Assembly (NCBI GenBank): GCA_900544755.1
Contig: UQWQ01000006.1
Location: 1 to 45,717 of the forward strand
Reading direction: 5' to 3'
Source of the DNA: an uncultured Collinsella sp.
Lineage (GTDB): Bacteria; Actinomycetota; Coriobacteriia; Coriobacteriales; Coriobacteriaceae
Length of the DNA: 45,717 bases
Shown: one piece after another, positions 15,371-23,805 of the stretch
Numbering within the stretch: position 1 is the first letter of the stretch
Layout of the letters: each line of letters begins with the position of its first letter
Position numbers and translations under genes: made by a program
The notes under the pieces: generated by a model
Database searches by the model: none
The model's input: only the letters and a program-made list of their open reading frames with translations
Told to the model about the DNA's origin: nothing

Positions 15371-16747
15371 CTACAGAATAAAACGAAGGATGTCGGAACG
15401 AAGCATATAGACAAACAGCAGCGCAAAGAGCGCGATGCCCACATAGCTCACAATCGTCTGGACCTTGAGCGGCAGCTCGCGGCCCGCAATCTTTTGAATG
15501 ATCTCGATGACCAGCTTGCCGCCATCGAGTGGTGGGATGGGCAGCAGGTTCATAAAGCCAAGCGAGAACGAAATGAGGGCGGCAAACGAAAGGAACGTGG
15601 CAGGGCCGGCAGCAGCGGCCTGTGAGGACATAACGCTAATACCAACGATCGAAGAAGACTGATCGAGAATCTCCATCGTATGCTGCGGCTGGAGCAGGCG
15701 CATCACGCCATCCGCTGTCTGCACGACATAGGAGAACGACAGGCGAGCCGACGTGATGGGGTCTAAACGGACCACCTGCGTAGAGGCATACACACCTAGG
15801 CGCTCGTCCTCTTTGAGCGCAACCGTGGTCGAATGCTGCTTGCCGTCACGCTCGTACTCGATGGCGATATCGTCCTTACCGGCAGCCTTGCCGATGGCAT
15901 CGTAGACATCCATCCAAGTGGAACATGAGACACCGTCAACCGAAAGGATCGCGTCACCGCCCTCGATACCCGCCTTGGCGGCAATAGACCCCTCGTCAAC
16001 CTGACCGATCACGTTGGTATCCATCGGCACGGTGACACCCGCAATGGAATAGATGCTCATAAGGAGCAAAAAACCCGTCAAGATATTGACGATAATGCCC
16101 GCGAGCAGCATAAAGGCGCGCTTAAGAAAGCCTTGGCCAAGATAGGTGTGCGAGCGCTCTTGCGCAAGGAACTCGGCCTCGCCGCACGGCAGCTCCCACA
16201 CATCGCCCTCGGCAGTCGCATGTTCGCGATCGAAACGGCGACCATCAAAGGTGGTATAGCCTGCCTTGTCTCGCGGCAACGTCTGATATTTGGTGGGATA
16301 GTAGCTCGGCGAGGGCTTCTCCCCTTCCTCATACCAGGGCGCGATGGAGCCCCAGCCCAGCAAAAGGGCGCATGCCTCGAGCACATCCTCCTCGGAAAGC
16401 TCGAGCTCGACAGCAAGGTCGGCCACGGTCACGCGACCATGACGATAGATAGCCGCGAGCACGCGGTCGGCGCACGAAACATCGGTCGGATCCATACCGC
16501 AGATGGCAGCGTAGCCACCCAGCAGCAGCGGGGTCACGCCAAACTTGGTTCCAATGCGACGCGACGTGTAATGGATGTCAAAGCGGCACGGCAGACCCAA
16601 AAAGAACTCGGTCACACGGACGCCGCAGGCACGCGCCGCCAAAAAGTGGCCGCCCTCGTGCAAAAACACGAGGACGGAAAGCATCAGCAGGCCCCAAAAG
16701 ACCGATGAGAGAACGCTCAGAACAGTATCCATAAAACGAAAAAGCAA
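15371..16747 (-). CDS. rseP: RseP/Rip1-type site-2 metalloprotease with an inserted domain
   Basis: This membrane zinc protease of family M50 performs regulated intramembrane proteolysis. The zinc site HEGGH is at residues 30-34 in the first membrane helix. A PDZ-like domain follows the second helix (about 210-235), and LLPIPPLDGG near residue 405 is the third ligand motif in a later helix. Unusually, between the first helix region (GGYAAICGMDP, to residue 88) and the second helix there are about 115 residues, including a winged-helix-like stretch at 92-142 and a Tyr/Pro-rich stretch at 142-200. TTG at 16747 or ATG at 16732 may be the start. It sits between dxr and ispG, as in many bacteria. 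Confidence 0.92.
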   Translation of the reverse strand: MLFRFMDTVLSVLSSVFWGLLMLSVLVFLHEGGHFLAARACGVRVTEFFLGLPCRFDIHYTSRRIGTKFGVTPLLLGGYAAICGMDPTDVSCADRVLAAIYRHGRVTVADLAVELELSEEDVLEACALLLGWGSIAPWYEEGEKPSPSYYPTKYQTLPRDKAGYTTFDGRRFDREHATAEGDVWELPCGEAEFLAQERSHTYLGQGFLKRAFMLLAGIIVNILTGFLLLMSIYSIAGVTVPMDTNVIGQVDEGSIAAKAGIEGGDAILSVDGVSCSTWMDVYDAIGKAAGKDDIAIEYERDGKQHSTTVALKEDERLGVYASTQVVRLDPITSARLSFSYVVQTADGVMRLLQPQHTMEILDQSSSIVGISVMSSQAAAAGPATFLSFAALISFSLGFMNLLPIPPLDGGKLVIEIIQKIAGRELPLKVQTIVSYVGIALFALLFVYMLRSDILRFIL

Positions 16748-16757
16748 TCCTTATGGG

Positions 16758-17945
16758 TTAGGAACGGGTTGCGGCGAGCACCTGCGCAGCCTTTTCACGC
16801 GCCCACGCATCGATGTCGCGAAGCTGCTCAAACGAATCGACCACCTGCATATCGTGGGCGTCCATGCAGGATTCCACAATGCGATCGATATCGGTAAAGC
16901 TGCAGCCATCGTGCAGGAAGGCATCGACGGCGACCTCGTTGGCGGCATTGAGCACGCACGGCATGGTGCCACCCGTCTTGCCGGCACGCTCGGCCAGTGC
17001 CAGACAGCGGAAGGTATCCATGTCGGCAGCATCAAACGTGAGCTGCCCCAGCTCGCGGAAATCGATACGAGGCGCCGGAGTATCCCAACGCTCGGGATAC
17101 GAGAACGCGAACTGGATGGGAATACGCATGTCGGATGCACCGAGATGCGCCATCACGGAGCCGTCGGCGAACTCGACCATAGAGTGAATCTTGGACTGAC
17201 GCTGCACGACCACGTTAATGAAATCGAGGTCGCAGTTAAACAGATGCATGGCCTCAATGCGCTCCAGGCCCTTGTTCATGAGGGTGGCGGAGTCAATGGT
17301 GATCTTGGCACCCATGGCCCACGTGGGATGCGCGAGGGCATCGGCACGCGTCACGCGATCGAGCTCGTCGCGCGTGCGGCCAAAGAACGGACCGCCCGAG
17401 CAGGTGAGCCAAATGCAGTGGGCCTCGCGCGGGTTCTCCCCCAGATAGCACTGGTAGATGGCGGAATGCTCAGAGTCGACCGGAATAAGCTGGCCCGGTT
17501 GCGCCAACGGCATAAGCAAGTCGCCACCGACGACGAGGGACTCCTTGTTGGCAAGGGCAAGGCGCTTATTCGAGGTCAAGGCCGCATGGCTCGCCTCGAG
17601 ACCGGCGGCGCCCACAATAGCGACGAGCACGCAGTCGACATCGTCGCGACGCGCGAGCTCGCAAACCGCCTGCGCGCCAACGCCGAGCTTCGTTCCCTCG
17701 GGCAACTCCTGCAGCACGGCGTCATCGCCATGAGCGACATCGGCAACGGCAACCGCCGGAACCGAGAACTCGCGGGCAGCGGCAACGAGCTCGGAGGTAC
17801 TGGAGTTAACGGACAGCGCCGTCACCTGCAGGCGATCGGCATGCTGGCGGCACACATCGAGCGCCTGGGTGCCAATAGAGCCTGTACAGCCCAGGATGGC
17901 AACGCGAAGGCGTCCATCGGGGCCATACGTCGTCTGGAAGGACAT
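16758..17945 (-). CDS. dxr: 1-deoxy-D-xylulose 5-phosphate reductoisomerase
   Basis: Dxr (IspC) converts DXP to MEP with NADPH and a divalent metal, the committed step of the non-mevalonate pathway. The Rossmann motif VAILGCTGSIGTQAL is at residues 14-28. NKRLALANKESLVVGG contains the conserved KES. PVDSEHSAIYQCY carries metal-binding Asp and Glu, and TCSGGPFF the substrate loop. At 395 residues the length is normal. ATG at 17945 overlaps the cdsA stop (TAATG). Confidence 0.97.
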   Translation of the reverse strand: MSFQTTYGPDGRLRVAILGCTGSIGTQALDVCRQHADRLQVTALSVNSSTSELVAAAREFSVPAVAVADVAHGDDAVLQELPEGTKLGVGAQAVCELARRDDVDCVLVAIVGAAGLEASHAALTSNKRLALANKESLVVGGDLLMPLAQPGQLIPVDSEHSAIYQCYLGENPREAHCIWLTCSGGPFFGRTRDELDRVTRADALAHPTWAMGAKITIDSATLMNKGLERIEAMHLFNCDLDFINVVVQRQSKIHSMVEFADGSVMAHLGASDMRIPIQFAFSYPERWDTPAPRIDFRELGQLTFDAADMDTFRCLALAERAGKTGGTMPCVLNAANEVAVDAFLHDGCSFTDIDRIVESCMDAHDMQVVDSFEQLRDIDAWAREKAAQVLAATRS

Positions 17946-18844
17946 TACAGCACGCCTCCGATCATCAGCAACAGCTGCGCGGTGATGCAGCCGAAGATAA
18001 GCGAATCGCTACGATCGAGCATTCCGCCGTGGCCCGGGATAAGGTTGCCGGAATCTTTGACGCCCACACCGCGCTTGATGCGCGACTCGATAAGGTCGCC
18101 GATAACGCCCAGAATGGACACGACCACGCCGCACAGCAGCGCATAGGGCAGGCTGAGCTTGTAGAAGTGCGTCGCCCACAGGATGAGCCAAATCAAAACC
18201 GAGCCCAAGATGCCGCCGGCAAACCCCTCCCAGCTCTTTTTGGGAGAGATCTTGGGAACCATCTTGTGCTTGCCGATACGGCTGCCCACGATGTAGGCAA
18301 ACGAATCGGAGACCCAAAGGGACGCGCAAACGCCCACTGAAAGGAGGGCGCCGGCAAAACCGGGCACGGCATCGCGCAGCAGCACGATAGCCGACAGCAT
18401 AAAGCCAGTGTAGATGGGACCCATGAGCGTCACGGCCACATCAGAGATGCGGGTACGCGGCGACCAGACATACCAAATGCCCACAGCGAGCATCAAGGCA
18501 AAAAGCAGGGCATTCAGCAACATCGAATCGCCCAACGCCGACAGCGGAAAGAGTACGGCGGCAGCGATACCCATGCGCTCGTTAGCCATCTTGCCATCGA
18601 GCCTTGTCATACGGAAAAACTCATAGCAGCACAGACCGCTCATGACGGAAACAAAGATGGCCGTGGGCACGATACCCAAAACCAGGCACAGGATAAAGAC
18701 AACGGCGTAGACGATACCGGCGGCGGCACGGGTAATAAAGCCCGCCAGCCACGAACCGGTGCCGCTCTTCGCTGCAGGCGCTCCCGCAGTGGCAGCTTTG
18801 CGCGCAGGCGTCTTGGGAGCAGATGCCTTGGGACGATCGGACAC
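17945..18844 (-). CDS. cdsA: phosphatidate cytidylyltransferase
   Basis: CdsA makes CDP-diacylglycerol from phosphatidate and CTP for phospholipid synthesis. It is an integral membrane protein with several hydrophobic segments after an Ala/Lys-rich cytoplasmic N-terminus of about 30 residues. The family signature near the C-terminus reads SRIKRGVGVKDSGNLIPGHG followed by GMLDRSDSL (residues about 250-278). GTG at 18844 is preceded by GAGGAGG. The gene lies between uppS (three-base gap) and dxr (overlap). Confidence 0.96.
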   Translation of the reverse strand: MSDRPKASAPKTPARKAATAGAPAAKSGTGSWLAGFITRAAAGIVYAVVFILCLVLGIVPTAIFVSVMSGLCCYEFFRMTRLDGKMANERMGIAAAVLFPLSALGDSMLLNALLFALMLAVGIWYVWSPRTRISDVAVTLMGPIYTGFMLSAIVLLRDAVPGFAGALLSVGVCASLWVSDSFAYIVGSRIGKHKMVPKISPKKSWEGFAGGILGSVLIWLILWATHFYKLSLPYALLCGVVVSILGVIGDLIESRIKRGVGVKDSGNLIPGHGGMLDRSDSLIFGCITAQLLLMIGGVL

Positions 18845-18846
18845 GA

Positions 18847-19641
18847 TTAAGCCTCCTCGGTCTTGCTCAGTCCACCAAACCTACGGTCACGGCCCTGATA
18901 GGCCAAAATGGCGTCGACAAGGCCCCAACGATCAAAGTCGGGCCAATAGGTATCGGTGACGTAGAATTCAGAATAAGCCACCTGCCACAGCAGATAGTTC
19001 GAAAGGCGCAGCTCACCAGAGGTGCGAATCACAAGCTCAGGATCGGGAAGGCCGGCAGTATAGAGGTGGGAAGCCACCATGTCGTCATCAATTGCGGCAG
19101 GATCGATCTTACCGGCGGCAGCGTCGAGTGCAATCTGACGGACAGCGCGGGTAATCTCGGCACGCGCGCCGTAGTTGACGGCAAGCGCCAGCGTCATACC
19201 GGTGTGATCGGCGCACTCGGCAAGACCGCGTTCAAAAACGTCGCGGGTCTTCTTGGGCAGCGCGGAAATGTCGCCCAAAAAGACAACACGCACATTTTCG
19301 CGCTTCAGAAGCGGCAGCTCGTCGATAAACGTCTTGGCAAACAGATGCATCAAGACGTTGACCTCATGCTGCGGACGGTTCCAGTTTTCGGTAGAAAACG
19401 CATAGGCAGAAAGCACGTCGACGCCCAGGCGCACGCAGGCGGTAATGATCTCGCGCAGCGAGAGGATACCTGCCTTATGACCCTCGGTGCGTGCAAGACC
19501 GCGCGACGTGGCCCAACGACCGTTGCCGTCCATGATGCACGAGATATGGTGCGGGATGTTATTGAGGTCAAGGTCGGAAAAACCGACGCCCGCAGGGGCG
19601 TCGGCAAAGTACTCGACCAGTTTATGCTCGTCGTATTGCAC
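18847..19641 (-). CDS. uppS: undecaprenyl diphosphate synthase (cis-prenyltransferase)
   Basis: UppS elongates farnesyl diphosphate with isopentenyl diphosphate to the C55 lipid carrier of cell-wall synthesis. The catalytic Asp38 is in CIMDGNGRWA, followed by RTEGHKAG. The C-terminal signature LVIRTSGELRLSNYLLWQ and the tail YSEFYVTDTYWPDF are complete. GTG at 19641 has GGAG eight bases upstream. At 264 residues it is slightly longer than average because of an N-terminal extension of about 30 residues. Confidence 0.96.
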   Translation of the reverse strand: MQYDEHKLVEYFADAPAGVGFSDLDLNNIPHHISCIMDGNGRWATSRGLARTEGHKAGILSLREIITACVRLGVDVLSAYAFSTENWNRPQHEVNVLMHLFAKTFIDELPLLKRENVRVVFLGDISALPKKTRDVFERGLAECADHTGMTLALAVNYGARAEITRAVRQIALDAAAGKIDPAAIDDDMVASHLYTAGLPDPELVIRTSGELRLSNYLLWQVAYSEFYVTDTYWPDFDRWGLVDAILAYQGRDRRFGGLSKTEEA

Positions 19642-19642
19642 C

Positions 19643-20179
19643 TTAGATCTCCATGACCTCGGCTTCTTTTTCCTTCAGAAGCTCCTCGACCTTGGCGACA
19701 TACTCATCGGTGTGCTTCTGGACCTTGGCCTGCTCGCGACGGACATCGTCCTCGGTGAGCTCCTCATCGCGCTCGAGCTTATTGTTGAAGTCGCGACGGA
19801 TGTTACGGATAGACACCTTGGCCTGCTCGGCGTACTCGCGGCACTCCTTGACGAGTTCGCGACGGCGCTCCTCAGTGGGGGCCGGGAACGGCAGACGAAC
19901 GACGGTGCCATCGGAGTTGGGGGTAATGCCCAGATCGGAAGCGCCGATGGCCTTGACGATAGCGTTGATGAACGCCTTGTCCCACGGCTCGATGAGCAGC
20001 ATGTGAGCCTCGGGGGTCTTGACGGCGGCAACCTGCGTGACCGGCGTGGGGACACCGTAATAATCAACGGTGATGTCGGACAGAATGTTGGCGTTGGCGC
20101 GACCGGTACGGACCTTGGAGAAGTTATGCTTGAGGGACTCGAGCGACTTGTCCATATGGGCGGTGATGTTCTCTGCCAT
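19643..20179 (-). CDS. frr: ribosome recycling factor
   Basis: RRF, with EF-G, splits post-termination ribosomes. The product is 178 residues, a few shorter than the usual 185. Key family stretches are present: KVRTGRANANILSDITVDYYG in the first helix/loop, PFPAPTEERRRELVK, and the C-terminal helix ending KEAEVMEI. ATG at 20179 is preceded by GAGGA. It follows pyrH by two bases, in the conserved rpsB-tsf-pyrH-frr-uppS-cdsA order, which is here split by a terminator after tsf. Confidence 0.97.
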   Translation of the reverse strand: MAENITAHMDKSLESLKHNFSKVRTGRANANILSDITVDYYGVPTPVTQVAAVKTPEAHMLLIEPWDKAFINAIVKAIGASDLGITPNSDGTVVRLPFPAPTEERRRELVKECREYAEQAKVSIRNIRRDFNNKLERDEELTEDDVRREQAKVQKHTDEYVAKVEELLKEKEAEVMEI

Positions 20180-20181
20180 GC

Positions 20182-20904
20182 TTAATCCTCCTGATAGACG
20201 AGCGTGCCGACGGGCTCACCCGCGAGCGCGCGCTTGACGGTGTCCTCGCCATCGATGTTGAGGACCAAAATAGGCATACGGTTATCCTGGCACAGAGCCG
20301 TAGCCGTGGAATCCATAACCTGCAGGCCGCGAACGAGAACCTCGTGATAGGTAATCTTGTCAAAACGGACGGCATCGGCGCACTTGACGGGATCCTTGTC
20401 GTAGATGCCGTCAACCTTGGTGGCTTTAATCAGAATCTCGGCGCCGATCTCGCACGCACGAAGAGCCGCGGCGGTGTCGGTCGTAAAGTACGGATTGCCC
20501 GAACCGGCGGCAAAAATAACGACGTTGCCCTTGGAAAGGTGGTTGATGGCGCGACGTCGAATATAGGGCTCGCAGATCTCGTTCATCTGGATAGCGCTCA
20601 TCACACGGCAGGGAACGTCGTTATGCTCGAAAGCATCCTGCAGGGCGAGCGCGTTCATAACGGTCGCGAGCATGCCCATGTAGTCGGCCTGAGCACGCTC
20701 CATGCCACCGGCAGCGCCGGCCATGCCACGGAAAATATTGCCGCCGCCGACAACGACGCCGACCTCATGGCCAACGGCGAGCAGCTCCTTGACCTGCTTG
20801 GCAAGATGGTCGGTAACCTTGGGGTCAATGCCATATTGGCCGTCGCCCATCAGTGCTTCGCCGGAAAGCTTAAGAAGCACGCGTTTATATCGGATGTCGG
20901 ACAA
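20182..20904 (-). CDS. pyrH: UMP kinase
   Basis: PyrH phosphorylates UMP to UDP and belongs to the amino acid kinase family. LLKLSGEALMG at residues 10-20 and VVVGGGNIFRG at 49-59 bind phosphates. FAAGSGNPYFTTDTAAALRA and KATKVDGIYDKDP are the usual nucleotide-binding segments. The start is TTG at 20904, with GGAGG six bases before it. It is the first gene after the tsf terminator and links pyrimidine supply (the pyr operon at 1618-6941) to RNA and envelope precursors. Confidence 0.97.
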   Translation of the reverse strand: MSDIRYKRVLLKLSGEALMGDGQYGIDPKVTDHLAKQVKELLAVGHEVGVVVGGGNIFRGMAGAAGGMERAQADYMGMLATVMNALALQDAFEHNDVPCRVMSAIQMNEICEPYIRRRAINHLSKGNVVIFAAGSGNPYFTTDTAAALRACEIGAEILIKATKVDGIYDKDPVKCADAVRFDKITYHEVLVRGLQVMDSTATALCQDNRMPILVLNIDGEDTVKRALAGEPVGTLVYQED

Positions 20905-20960
20905 AGCGATCCTCCTTTAATTAGACTCTCAATATGATATCAAAGGCTCTGATAAGAGCC

Positions 20961-20998
20961 ATGAAAAAGCAGGCTGTGAGTAAAACCCACAGCCTGCT
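20961..20998 (-). terminator. terminator of rpsB-tsf
   Basis: AGCAGGCTGTG pairs with CACAGCCTGCT (11 bp), followed on the minus strand by TTTTTC. It lies 24 bases after the tsf stop. A further small hairpin, GGCTCT-GATA-AGAGCC (20945-20960), lies between it and pyrH. Confidence 0.9.
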
Positions 20999-21021
20999 CA
21001 TTACCAGCTACAAGAGCTTAT

Positions 21022-21891
21022 TTACTCGCCACGGACCAGACGGTCAAAGGCAACGACGGTAATGGTGTCGCCGAGCTCCTTGGAGACCTGCTCAGCGTAC
21101 TTCTTGATGGTGAGGGAGCTGTCCTTGATGAACTCCTGCTCGGTGAGCACGGACTGCTTGTAGAACTTCTCCAGACGGCCGACAGCCATCTTCTCCTGGA
21201 TAGCCTCGGGCTTGCCGGACTCGGCAGCCTGGGCCATGTAGATCTGCTTCTCGTGCTCGACGGTCTCGGCCGGAACCTGATCGCGGGTGGCGCAGATCGG
21301 TGCGACGGCGGCAACCTGAAGGGCAACGTCGTGAGCGAAGGTCTTGAAGGACTCAGCCTGAGCAGTCTCGGCCTTCTCGAAAGCAAACTCGACGAGGACG
21401 CCGATCTTACCACCCATGTGGATGTAAGAAGCGAGCGCGCCGTTCTCGGCCTTGCGGGCAGCGAAGCGGGAGATCTTCATGTTCTCGCCCATGATGTGAA
21501 TCATCTCGGTGAGCTCGGAGGAAACGGTCTCCTCGCCCATCGGCTTCTCGAGCAGAGCGTCGACGTCAGCAGGCTCGGTGGTAGCGACAACCTCAGCGAC
21601 CTTGGAAGCAAAGCCAGTGAACTTGGCGTTGGAGCCAACGAAGTCTGTCTCGCAGGAGAGCTCGAGCAGAGCGCCGGTCTTGCCATCCTCGGAGACGAAC
21701 GCGGCGACAGCGCCCTCGTTGGTCTCGCGGCCAGCCTTCTTGGCAGCCTTGGCGAGGCCGTTCTTACGCAGAACGTCGACAGCGGCGTCCATGTCGCCGT
21801 CAGCCTCGACGAGAGCCTTCTTGCACTCCATCATCGGGGAGTCGGTCATCTCGCGGAGCTGCTTGACCATAGCGGCGGTAATCTGGGCCAT
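21022..21891 (-). CDS. tsf: elongation factor Ts
   Basis: EF-Ts exchanges GDP on EF-Tu. The N-terminal UBA-like region ends in TDSPMMECKKALVEADGDMD, a variant of the standard TGAGMMDCKKAL motif. It is followed by NEGAVAAFVSEDGKTGALLE and the core with CETDFVGSN. At 289 residues the length is normal. ATG at 21891 has AAAGGAA upstream; the frame to 21906 adds five residues that would cover that site. It is co-transcribed with rpsB. Confidence 0.97.
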   Translation of the reverse strand: MAQITAAMVKQLREMTDSPMMECKKALVEADGDMDAAVDVLRKNGLAKAAKKAGRETNEGAVAAFVSEDGKTGALLELSCETDFVGSNAKFTGFASKVAEVVATTEPADVDALLEKPMGEETVSSELTEMIHIMGENMKISRFAARKAENGALASYIHMGGKIGVLVEFAFEKAETAQAESFKTFAHDVALQVAAVAPICATRDQVPAETVEHEKQIYMAQAAESGKPEAIQEKMAVGRLEKFYKQSVLTEQEFIKDSSLTIKKYAEQVSKELGDTITVVAFDRLVRGE

Positions 21892-21936
21892 TGTGGTTCC
21901 TTTCAAAGAGATGAAAAAGAATTAACTAAGACTGAT

Positions 21937-22665
21937 TTACTCGGCCTTGGGCTCAGCGGCCATCTCGGCCTCGGAGACCTGCTCCTTACCGGAGCCAGCG
22001 AGGCAGGCGTCAGCCATGAGCTCGCACATAAGGGTGACAGCGGAGATAGCGTCATCGTTGCAGGGGATGCCGTACTCGACCTCGTCGGGATCGGAGTTAG
22101 TGTCGATCAGAGCGACGACGGGGATGTTCAGGCGCTGAGCCTCCTTGATGGCGTTCTCCTCGCGCTTAGTGTCGATGACGAAGAGAGCCTGGGGCAGACC
22201 CTTCATGTCGCGGGCGCCACCGAGGTTGGTCTGGAGCTTGGTGAGCTCCTTGCCGAGCACAGCCTGCTCCTTCTTGGGGAGCACTGCCATGCGGCCGTCC
22301 TCGACCATGGCCTCGAGCTCCTCCATGCGGTTGATGCGGGAGCGGATGGTGACGAAGTTGGTCAGCATACCGCCGAGCCAACGCTGGTTGATGTAAGGCA
22401 TGTTGGCGCGCTCAGCAGCGTTCTTGACGGCCTCCTGAGCCTGCTTCTTGGTGCCGACGAACAGCACGTTGCCACCCTTGGCGACGTTCTTGACGAAGGT
22501 GTAGGCCTGATCGGCGTCGAGGATGGTCTGCTTGAGGTCGAGGATGTAGATGCCGTTGCGCTCACCGAAGATGAACGGCTTCATCTTGGGGTTCCAGCGA
22601 CGGGTCTGGTGACCGAAGTGGCAGCCGGCCTCGAGCAGGGTGCGGATATTAATCTTGGTAGCCAT
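21937..22665 (-). CDS. rpsB: 30S ribosomal protein S2
   Basis: S2 is a late-assembling small-subunit protein (242 residues). HFGHQTRRWNPKMKPFIFGE at residues 16-35 and the segment RWLGGMLTNFVTI are diagnostic, as is the C-terminal part with PVVALIDTNSDPDEVEYGIP. The tail is short and acidic, without long extensions. ATG at 22665 follows ACAGGAGG. The gene is preceded by a good promoter and a leader of about 135 bases. Confidence 0.98.
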   Translation of the reverse strand: MATKINIRTLLEAGCHFGHQTRRWNPKMKPFIFGERNGIYILDLKQTILDADQAYTFVKNVAKGGNVLFVGTKKQAQEAVKNAAERANMPYINQRWLGGMLTNFVTIRSRINRMEELEAMVEDGRMAVLPKKEQAVLGKELTKLQTNLGGARDMKGLPQALFVIDTKREENAIKEAQRLNIPVVALIDTNSDPDEVEYGIPCNDDAISAVTLMCELMADACLAGSGKEQVSEAEMAAEPKAE

Positions 22666-22835
22666 GTTAAACCTCCTGTGGTTTGCCTCCGCGCGGGGTC
22701 ATCCTCCAAAACCAACCCGGACATGTGCTACCAAAGCCCGGGCACCACGGTATGAAGTAGCCGCGCGTGCGTGATAAAAACATGTTGCCGTGAAGCAACC
22801 CGATGAATGATAGCAGGAATGCTTCTTCCTGCCAA
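22666..22835 (-). promoter_or_regulatory. rpsB promoter and leader
   Basis: On the minus strand TTGGCA (complement of 22830-22835) and TATCAT (complement of 22807-22812) are exactly 17 bases apart, a strong promoter. The transcript would carry about 135 untranslated bases with possible pairings such as GTTGC/GCAAC and CCCGGG-type stems. That length suggests S2 autoregulation as known for rpsB leaders elsewhere, but no defined motif was recognised. Confidence 0.7.
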
Positions 22836-22884
22836 CCCGCAATCAAAACCACACACCTGAGTGCGGCGCGGGACGTCCCAGCCA

Positions 22885-23805
22885 CTATTCGCCGCGGGGA
22901 TGGGCTTGAGCCACGGCACGTTTGAGCCGATCGGGCGTGAGGTGCGTGTAGATCTGCGTCGTGGACAGGCTCGCATGACCCAGCAGCTCTTGAACCGAGC
23001 GCAGGTCCGCACCGCCCTCGAGCAAGTCGGTCGCAAAGGTATGGCGCATCGCATGCGGGGCGATGTCGGCCGGAATGCCGGCGAGTGTCGCCAGAGTATG
23101 GAACCGCCGCCTGAGCATAGCGGCACTCATGCGATTACCGCGCGCCGATATAAGCAGCGGATGCGGCCCGGTAACGGGGTCACGGCGCTTTGCCTGAGCG
23201 AGCAACTCCGGCCTCCCCTCCTCAATATAGAGACGCGTCGCCTCGAGCGCACGACGATACAGAGGGACGATACGTTCTTTGCTCCCCTTGCCCCACAGGC
23301 GCAGCGTGCGTTCGGACCACGCAATGGACTCCACATTGAGTGCTGCGAGCTCAGAGATACGGGCGCCCGAGGCATAGAGCAGCTCGAGCATCGACGCATC
23401 GCGCAGTCCCGCGGGTGTTGAGGTATCAGGCGTCTTGAGCAGCGCCTCCACCTGTTGGGTCGTCAGCACACCGGGTAGATCGCGCGGGAGCTTGGGCGAG
23501 GAAATTGCCGAGACCACATCTCCCTCCACGACCCCCTCGGCAGCCATCCACCGATAGAGCGAGCGAACGGCAGACAGGTGTGCCGCAAGCGTTCGGGGAG
23601 CCACCTGCTCACGCGAAAGCTCGGCAAGATAGCGACGAATGGTGCGCACGTCGGCAGCGAAAGCATCGATATCCTCGCGCTCGCACCAGGCAGCAAAGCG
23701 CTCCAGCCTCGAGCCATAGGCCGTCACCGTGTTGGGAGAAAGTCCCTCGACACGTGAGATATAGGCGATAAACGAGTCGACGGTGTCGTACAGGTCAAAG
23801 GCTAT
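22885..23805 (-). CDS. xerC: XerC/XerD-type tyrosine recombinase, probable AUA start
   Basis: This is a tyrosine recombinase of the type that resolves chromosome dimers at dif. Counting from codon 23805, the catalytic set is Arg149 (SGARISEL), a Lys in WGKGSKERIVPL, His251 and Arg254 (PHAMRH), His277 (LLGHASLSTTQ) and Tyr286 (IYTHL). The first ATG/GTG/TTG in frame is GTG at 23727 and gives only 280 residues. Upstream, without a stop, the frame encodes FDLYDTVDSFIAYISRVEGL and SPNT, the normal first helix of the SAM-like DNA-binding domain. An ATA at 23805 overlaps the trmFO stop (ATAG), has GGAGG nine bases upstream, and would give a normal 306-residue protein. The assignment to XerC over XerD is by context. 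Confidence 0.88.
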   Translation of the reverse strand: MAFDLYDTVDSFIAYISRVEGLSPNTVTAYGSRLERFAAWCEREDIDAFAADVRTIRRYLAELSREQVAPRTLAAHLSAVRSLYRWMAAEGVVEGDVVSAISSPKLPRDLPGVLTTQQVEALLKTPDTSTPAGLRDASMLELLYASGARISELAALNVESIAWSERTLRLWGKGSKERIVPLYRRALEATRLYIEEGRPELLAQAKRRDPVTGPHPLLISARGNRMSAAMLRRRFHTLATLAGIPADIAPHAMRHTFATDLLEGGADLRSVQELLGHASLSTTQIYTHLTPDRLKRAVAQAHPRGE

